From: Asaia bogorensis | GTDB taxonomy: Bacteria > Pseudomonadota > Alphaproteobacteria > Acetobacterales > Acetobacteraceae | Length of the DNA: 8,917 bases | NCBI GenBank assembly: GCA_945874515.1 | Contig: CAMCHA010000071.1 | Location: 1 to 8,917 of the forward strand | Direction: 5' to 3' | Shown here: one piece after another, positions 4,591-8,917 of the stretch | Position numbering within the stretch: the stretch's first letter is position 1 | Layout: each line of letters begins with the position of its first letter | The notes under the pieces: model-generated | The model's input: the letters and a program-made list of their open reading frames with translations, nothing else | Database searches by the model: none | What the model was told of the DNA's origin: nothing | Translations under genes and position numbers: made by a program

Positions 4591-6333
4591 ATGAATGACA
4601 CCTCCACCCGCACGCTGACCTTTCGGCTCTGGCGTTCCTATCTCCGCCAGCATGGCAGGGGCATCCTGCTGGCGCTGGTCTGTACGCTGGGTGTGTCTGG
4701 CGCGACCGCGCTTTACCCTATTGTCATCCAACAGGCGTTTGATCTGTTCACGGCGGGCGATCAGCGCGTGGTGTGGCTGATCCCAATCGTGATTGTCCTG
4801 GTGACGTCCTTCAAGGCGCTCGCGCAATTCGGCCAGGCGGTTGCCGTGCAATCCGTTGTGCTGCGCGTGGTGGAAAATCTGCAGCGCGATTTGTTCAAGG
4901 CGCTGACCCGGGCAGACCTTGCCGATGTGGCGCGGGATGCGCCGGCGCGCCACGCCGCGCGCTTCACGACGGATGCCGGGTTGATCCGTGAAGCTTTGAC
5001 GAAATCCATCAATGCCATCGCCGATGTGCTGACGTTGATTGGCCTGATCGGGTCCATGCTGTGGCTCGATTGGAAAATGTCCTTGATTGCGACGTTGCTT
5101 TACCCGATTGCCGTGGTGCCTGTCCTGAAGCTTGGCAAGCGCATCCGCCGTGCCTCCGGCGGCATGCAGGATCGTGTGGGCGATGCGGCAACCAGGCTCA
5201 CGGAAAGCTTTGGCGCGGCGCGGGTGGTGCGAGGCTATCGGCTGGAAGCCGCCGAGGAAGCGCGCGCCAATACCCTATTCACCCGGCTGCGGGAGAGTAT
5301 TTTCACCATCCAGCGCACGCGCGCGTCACTTGATCCGATGCTGGAAGTTCTGGGCGGCTTGGCGGTGGCGGCGGTGCTGGGCGTGGTTGGGTTTCGCGTC
5401 GCCAGCGGGCAGGGCACCATCGGCGAATTCACCGGCTTTGTCGCCGCCGTGCTGATTGCTGCGCGCCCGGTGCGCGCCTTGGGATCCTTGAATTCAGCCT
5501 TGCAGGAAGGGCTTGCTGGCTTGGCGCGCGTATTCGGCGTGATTGATACACCGCGCCAGATCGCCAGCCCCGCAAGCCCAGTGGCGCTGCCGGAAGGGGG
5601 CGGGCGCATTGCCTTTGATGCGGTGGGCTTCCGCTATGAAGATGTGCCAGATGCAGCACTTGCGGGCTTAAGTTTCGCAGCCGAACCCGGCCAGACAGTC
5701 GCCCTTGTTGGCCCCTCCGGCGCCGGGAAATCCACCGCACTTGCCCTGGTGCCGCGGCTTTATGATGTGACCGAAGGGCGCGTTTTGCTGGATGGCGTGG
5801 ATATCCGCGACCTCAGCCTTGAAAGCTTGCGCGATTCACTTGCCTATGTCGGGCAGGATGCGGTGATTTTCGAAGACACGGCCTTCGCCAATATCGCCTG
5901 CGGGCGGCCTGGCGCGACGGCGGCGGAAGTTGAAGCGGCAGCCCGCGCGGCGGCGGCGCATGATTTCATCAGCGCCTTGCCGGCTGGTTATCAGACGGAA
6001 CTCGGCCCCGGCGGCAATCGGCTATCTGGCGGGCAGCGCCAGCGTTTGGCCCTGGCGCGCGCCCTTTTGCGTGATCCGCGCGTGTTGTTGCTGGATGAGG
6101 CAACCAGCGCGCTTGATGCGGAAAACGAAGCCCTGGTGCAGGAAGCCCTGGCGCGGCTGCGTCAGGGCCGCACGACACTTGTGATCGCGCACCGCTTGGC
6201 AACCGTGCGCGATGCGGACCGGATTGTGGTGATGGAAGGCGGGCGCGCGGTGGAACAGGGCACCCATCAGGAATTGATGGCGGCCGATGGGCTATATGCG
6301 CGGCTGGTGCGTACCCAGGCTTTCGCTGGATAG
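4591..6333 (+). CDS. MsbA-like ABC exporter, fused membrane and ATPase domains
   Basis: A 580-residue half-transporter of the ABCB/MsbA type, expected to act as a homodimer in the inner membrane and pump lipids or hydrophobic compounds outward. The membrane domain covers about 1-315 with six helices, including regions near 24-45, 60-80, 140-158, 162-180, 252-270 and 278-295; its end, NSALQEGLAGLARVFGVID at 301-319, matches the MsbA-type linker. The ATPase domain contains Walker A GPSGAGKST at 374-382, Q-loop Gln422, signature LSGGQ at 478-482, Walker B VLLLDE at 498-503 with catalytic Glu503, D-loop SALD at 506-509, and switch His534. All key residues are present, so it should be active. The reading frame is open back to 4480, but the ATG at 4591 gives the normal family N-terminus (short polar stretch, then FRLWRSYLR). 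No good Shine-Dalgarno site precedes it; a TATAAG lies ten bases upstream. Substrate cannot be read from sequence. Confidence 0.92.
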   Translation: MNDTSTRTLTFRLWRSYLRQHGRGILLALVCTLGVSGATALYPIVIQQAFDLFTAGDQRVVWLIPIVIVLVTSFKALAQFGQAVAVQSVVLRVVENLQRDLFKALTRADLADVARDAPARHAARFTTDAGLIREALTKSINAIADVLTLIGLIGSMLWLDWKMSLIATLLYPIAVVPVLKLGKRIRRASGGMQDRVGDAATRLTESFGAARVVRGYRLEAAEEARANTLFTRLRESIFTIQRTRASLDPMLEVLGGLAVAAVLGVVGFRVASGQGTIGEFTGFVAAVLIAARPVRALGSLNSALQEGLAGLARVFGVIDTPRQIASPASPVALPEGGGRIAFDAVGFRYEDVPDAALAGLSFAAEPGQTVALVGPSGAGKSTALALVPRLYDVTEGRVLLDGVDIRDLSLESLRDSLAYVGQDAVIFEDTAFANIACGRPGATAAEVEAAARAAAAHDFISALPAGYQTELGPGGNRLSGGQRQRLALARALLRDPRVLLLDEATSALDAENEALVQEALARLRQGRTTLVIAHRLATVRDADRIVVMEGGRAVEQGTHQELMAADGLYARLVRTQAFAG

Positions 6334-6339
6334 TCTGCT

Positions 6340-8322
6340 TCAGGCGTCCAGCGCTTCGGCGGCGATGCGCCCGGCATTTTCCTGAATGAAGCGGAAGCGC
6401 AATTCCGGGCGGCGGCCCATCAATTCTTCCACCCTTTCGCTGGTAAAAGACCGATCCTCTGGCGCCAGCATGACACGGAGCAGCGTGCGCTTCTTCGGGT
6501 CCATGGTGGTTTCCTTGAGTACCGCCGCCGGCATTTCGCCAAGCCCCTTGAAGCGGCTGACCTCTACTTTTTGATTGGATTTGAACCGCGCCTTCAAGAC
6601 GCGTTCGCGATCCGCATCATCCATTGCATAAACAGAAACGCTGCCCGCTTGCAGGCGAAAAAGCGGTGGCTGCGCCAAAAACACACGGCCTTGGCGCACC
6701 AATTCCGGCAATTCGCGATAGAAGAAGGTCAGCAAAAGGGCGGCAATATGCGCGCCATCCACATCCGCATCGGTCATGATCACAACGCGCCCATAGCGTA
6801 GCTTGGCAATGTCAAACCGATCACCAACACCGCAGCCGAGCGCCTCGATCAGATCCTTCAATTCCTGATTTTGCCGAAGCTTTTCCACACTGGCGCTGGC
6901 GACATTCAGAATCTTGCCGCGCAGCGGCAATACAGCCTGGGTTTCGCGGTCTCGCGCTTGCTTGGCGGAACCGCCGGCGGAATCGCCCTCAACCAGGAAA
7001 AGCTCCGTGCCATCAGCACTTTCGCGCGCGCAATCGGAAAGCTTGCCGGGCAGGCGGAGCTTCCGCGTTGCGGTCTTGCGCGGCGTGTCTTTCTCCGCCC
7101 GCCGACGGAGCCTGTCCTCGGCCCGTTCAATCGCGAAGGCGAGCAGGTTATCCGCCATCGCGGGGTCGCCTGTCAGCCAATGATCGAAATGATCGCGCAA
7201 AGCCATTTCAACCAGGCGTGCCGCTTCCGGGCTGGTCAGCCGATCTTTGGTCTGGCCCTGGAATTGCGGTTCGCGAACGAAGACCGAAAGCATCGCCGCG
7301 ATGGGGCCGAGCAAATCCTCGGCAGTTACATTGGCGGCCCGCTTTTCCTTCTTGAGTTCGCCATAGGCGCGCAAGCCCTTGACCAATGCAGCACGAAAGC
7401 CCGCTTCATGCGTGCCGCCCTGCGGGGTCGGGATGGTATTCGCGTAGGTGTTCAGAAACCCATCGCCGCGTTCCACCCAGCTTGCCGCCCATTCAACGCG
7501 CCCCGCGCCTTCGGGGAATTCCGCCTCACCCGACCAGGCGGCTGGCACTACGGTGGGGCGGCCTTCCAAAGCGGCGGTCAGGAAGTCAGAAAGCCCACCA
7601 GGAAAATGCAGAACGGCTTGCGGCGGCGTTTCATCCTTGATCAGCGCGGGGTCGCAGGCCCAGCGGATTTCAACGCCGCGATACAAATACGCCTTGGACC
7701 GGCAGAAACGATACAGCCGTTCCGGGCGGAAGGTTTGCTTGGCGAAAATCTCCGGGTCCGGCTTGAAGCGAATGGTAGTGCCGCGGCGATTCTGCACCGC
7801 GCCCGCATCCTTCAGTTTCGTGATCGCCTTGCCGCGTGAATAGACCTGGGTGAACAGGGTACGATCACGCGCGACTTCTACCTCCATCCGTTCAGACAGC
7901 GCATTCACCACGGAAGACCCCACGCCATGCAGCCCGCCTGAAGTGTCATAGGCCTTGCCGGAGAATTTGCCCCCGGAATGCAGCGTGGTCAGGATCACTT
8001 CCAGCGCGCTGAGCTTCGGGAATTTCGGGTGCGGGTCCACGGGAATGCCGCGGCCATTATCGCGCACCATCAGCCAATTATCGGCTTCCAGCGTTACTTC
8101 GATACGGTCGGCATGACCGGCCACGGCCTCATCCATCGCGTTATCAATGATCTCGGACGCCAGATGATGCAGCGCGTTTTCATCCGTGCCGCCGATATAC
8201 ATGCCGGGGCGACGCCGGACGGGTTCCAGCCCCTCCAGCACTTCAATATCCTTGGCGGAATAGCCTTCCTGCTGCCTGGCCTCCCCCTTCCGAGGACCGC
8301 CGCGACCAAATAGATCGTTCAT
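6340..8322 (-). CDS. parE: DNA topoisomerase IV subunit B (ParE)
   Basis: A 660-residue type IIA topoisomerase ATPase subunit, partner of ParC, which decatenates daughter chromosomes. GHKL ATPase domain: YSAKDIEVLEGLEPVRRRPG at 21-40, SEIIDNAMDEA at 56-66 with general base Glu57 and Mg-binding Asn61, DNGRGIP at 88-94, and GGLHGVGSSVVNA at 129-141. The transducer domain carries the QTK loop at 357-359, whose Lys359 contacts ATP phosphate. TOPRIM domain: EGDSAGG at 445-451, PLRGKILNV at 466-474 and DADVDGAHI at 518-526, with acidic metal ligands Glu445, Asp518 and Asp520. It ends with the conserved KGLGEM at 592-597 and a short C-terminal tail. Length and the absence of the GyrB insert favour ParE over GyrB, and the wording of the N-terminus is that of alphaproteobacterial ParE. 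The ATG is preceded by AGGGA at 7 nt. parC is not in the window. The gene converges on the ABC exporter with six bases between stops. Confidence 0.95.
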   Translation of the reverse strand: MNDLFGRGGPRKGEARQQEGYSAKDIEVLEGLEPVRRRPGMYIGGTDENALHHLASEIIDNAMDEAVAGHADRIEVTLEADNWLMVRDNGRGIPVDPHPKFPKLSALEVILTTLHSGGKFSGKAYDTSGGLHGVGSSVVNALSERMEVEVARDRTLFTQVYSRGKAITKLKDAGAVQNRRGTTIRFKPDPEIFAKQTFRPERLYRFCRSKAYLYRGVEIRWACDPALIKDETPPQAVLHFPGGLSDFLTAALEGRPTVVPAAWSGEAEFPEGAGRVEWAASWVERGDGFLNTYANTIPTPQGGTHEAGFRAALVKGLRAYGELKKEKRAANVTAEDLLGPIAAMLSVFVREPQFQGQTKDRLTSPEAARLVEMALRDHFDHWLTGDPAMADNLLAFAIERAEDRLRRRAEKDTPRKTATRKLRLPGKLSDCARESADGTELFLVEGDSAGGSAKQARDRETQAVLPLRGKILNVASASVEKLRQNQELKDLIEALGCGVGDRFDIAKLRYGRVVIMTDADVDGAHIAALLLTFFYRELPELVRQGRVFLAQPPLFRLQAGSVSVYAMDDADRERVLKARFKSNQKVEVSRFKGLGEMPAAVLKETTMDPKKRTLLRVMLAPEDRSFTSERVEELMGRRPELRFRFIQENAGRIAAEALDA

Positions 8323-8480
8323 GTCTTGTTCCCTGATTCGCGGCGAACATACCGGGGCGCGCGCCGGGAAACAACGCAGCCGTCGAGTCGCCCTTTACCT
8401 TTGGGTGTGTCCAAAAGCCGGGACGAGTGATAGACGACAAATAAAGCTGTTTCGCATAACCGCAGGATTGAAATCGCCGC
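8323..8480. other. Divergent intergenic region between parE and the TPR gene
   Basis: About 158 bases that must contain the promoters of both parE (minus) and the TPR gene (plus). The parE-proximal part is GC-rich; the part from roughly 8390 to 8475 is more AT-rich, with stretches such as GACAAATAAAGC, and is the likeliest promoter zone. I could not fix a convincing -35/-10 pair on either strand and saw no long inverted repeat. Confidence 0.4.
8330..8334 (-). promoter_or_regulatory. Ribosome binding site of parE
   Basis: AGGGA on the minus strand, 7 nt before the ATG at 8320-8322. Together with the family-typical N-terminus this fixes the parE start. Confidence 0.6.
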
Positions 8481-8917
8481 ATGCGGCAGAAGCCTCGCCC
8501 GGCAAAGCCGGCCCCATCCCCGCTCCCGCCCGCCGATCAGGCCCGGCTGGAAGAAAGCCTGCGCGCCCGTCTGGCGGAACAGCCCGGCAATGGCGCCGCC
8601 TGGCAGCAATTGGCCGCCCTGCTGGCTGGCCGAGGACGCCATGCGGAAGCAGCTGACGCCTTCGTCAAGGCGCTGGCCCATGGCGTGCCGGTGGCGGCGA
8701 TTTGCACCCCCTATGCCTTGGCCTTGTCTTCGGCTGGGCGCCATGCCGAAGCGGCGGAGCTGGTGGCCCCAGTCCAGGCGCGCAAGCCCAAGGATTTCGC
8801 GCTGACCAATCTGCTCGGCGTTATGCTGAAGCGCGCCGGGCGTATTGATGAAGCTGTTGCCACGCTGAAGACGGCGCAGAAGCTTGATCCCAAAAGCGCC
8901 TCCCCCTGGCAGAATCT
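8481..8917 (+). CDS. Tetratricopeptide-repeat (TPR) protein, N-terminal part (cut by window edge)
   Basis: An ATG at 8481 opens a frame that stays open to the end of the window, giving 145 complete codons. An in-frame TGA at 8469-8471 rules out an earlier start; AGGA lies 13 nt upstream, rather far. After a basic, proline-rich N-terminus (MRQKPRPAKPAPSPLPPADQ) the protein is helical, with TPR-like periodicity: AWQQLAALLAGRGRHAEAAD at about residues 40-59, YALALSSAGRHAEAAELV at about 80-97, and LTNLLGVMLKRAGRIDEAVA at about 110-129, then TLKTAQKLDPKSASPWQN. The units repeat the W/Y-x2-LA-x3...G-x3-EA-x3 TPR pattern. There is no signal peptide, so the visible part is probably cytoplasmic. Such N-terminal TPRs often precede sulfotransferase or glycosyltransferase domains in this group, but nothing here shows which, if any, follows. 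Confidence 0.82.
   Translation, partial: MRQKPRPAKPAPSPLPPADQARLEESLRARLAEQPGNGAAWQQLAALLAGRGRHAEAADAFVKALAHGVPVAAICTPYALALSSAGRHAEAAELVAPVQARKPKDFALTNLLGVMLKRAGRIDEAVATLKTAQKLDPKSASPWQN

Noticed and set aside
6871..7839. Long plus-strand open frame (322 codons) antisense to parE
   Set aside because: It lies wholly inside parE, whose ATPase and TOPRIM motifs are unmistakable. The antisense product has low-complexity, Arg/Ala/Gly-rich sequence with no recognisable motif, typical of spurious frames in GC-rich DNA.

Overview
The window looks like chromosome from a high-GC alphaproteobacterium, perhaps Rhodospirillales or Acetobacteraceae. That rests on a ParE-type topoisomerase IV B subunit of alphaproteobacterial style, GC-rich codon use in nearly all genes, and tight ATGA start/stop overlaps. 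Genus is not resolved. Seven protein genes can be supported, two of them cut by the window edges. I see no rRNA, tRNA, CRISPR array, transposase or insertion sequence.

Layout, left to right. (1) On the minus strand at the left edge, a stand-alone RibD-type reductase domain overlaps by ATGA the start of a second gene, probably a zinc-type alcohol dehydrogenase, that runs out of the window. (2) Next comes a minus-strand gene of 736 codons, far more AT-rich than everything around it. It encodes an RecF/SMC/AAA_13-like ATPase with an unusual P-loop and a C-terminal region carrying an R-x3-E...His arrangement reminiscent of the PrrC/RloC anticodon nucleases. It stands alone and is best read as a horizontally acquired gene, possibly a single-gene phage-defence system. 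(3) Two small minus-strand membrane proteins of about 175 and 171 residues overlap by ATGA and are homologous to each other. They look like the two halves of a permease encoded as separate genes. (4) A divergent intergenic region holds a perfect 25-bp palindrome and a second inverted repeat. (5) On the plus strand lies an MsbA-like ABC exporter with fused membrane and ATPase domains. (6) It converges with the minus-strand parE gene, with six bases between the stop codons. (7) Divergent from parE, the N-terminal part of a TPR protein runs off the right edge.

Most of the window is ordinary chromosome (cofactor-type enzymes, transport, chromosome decatenation). The accessory material is the low-GC ATPase gene at about 0.98-3.2 kb. 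The permease pair and the palindrome beside it are the next most interesting items. All functional statements rest on motif reading by eye; no database search was possible.
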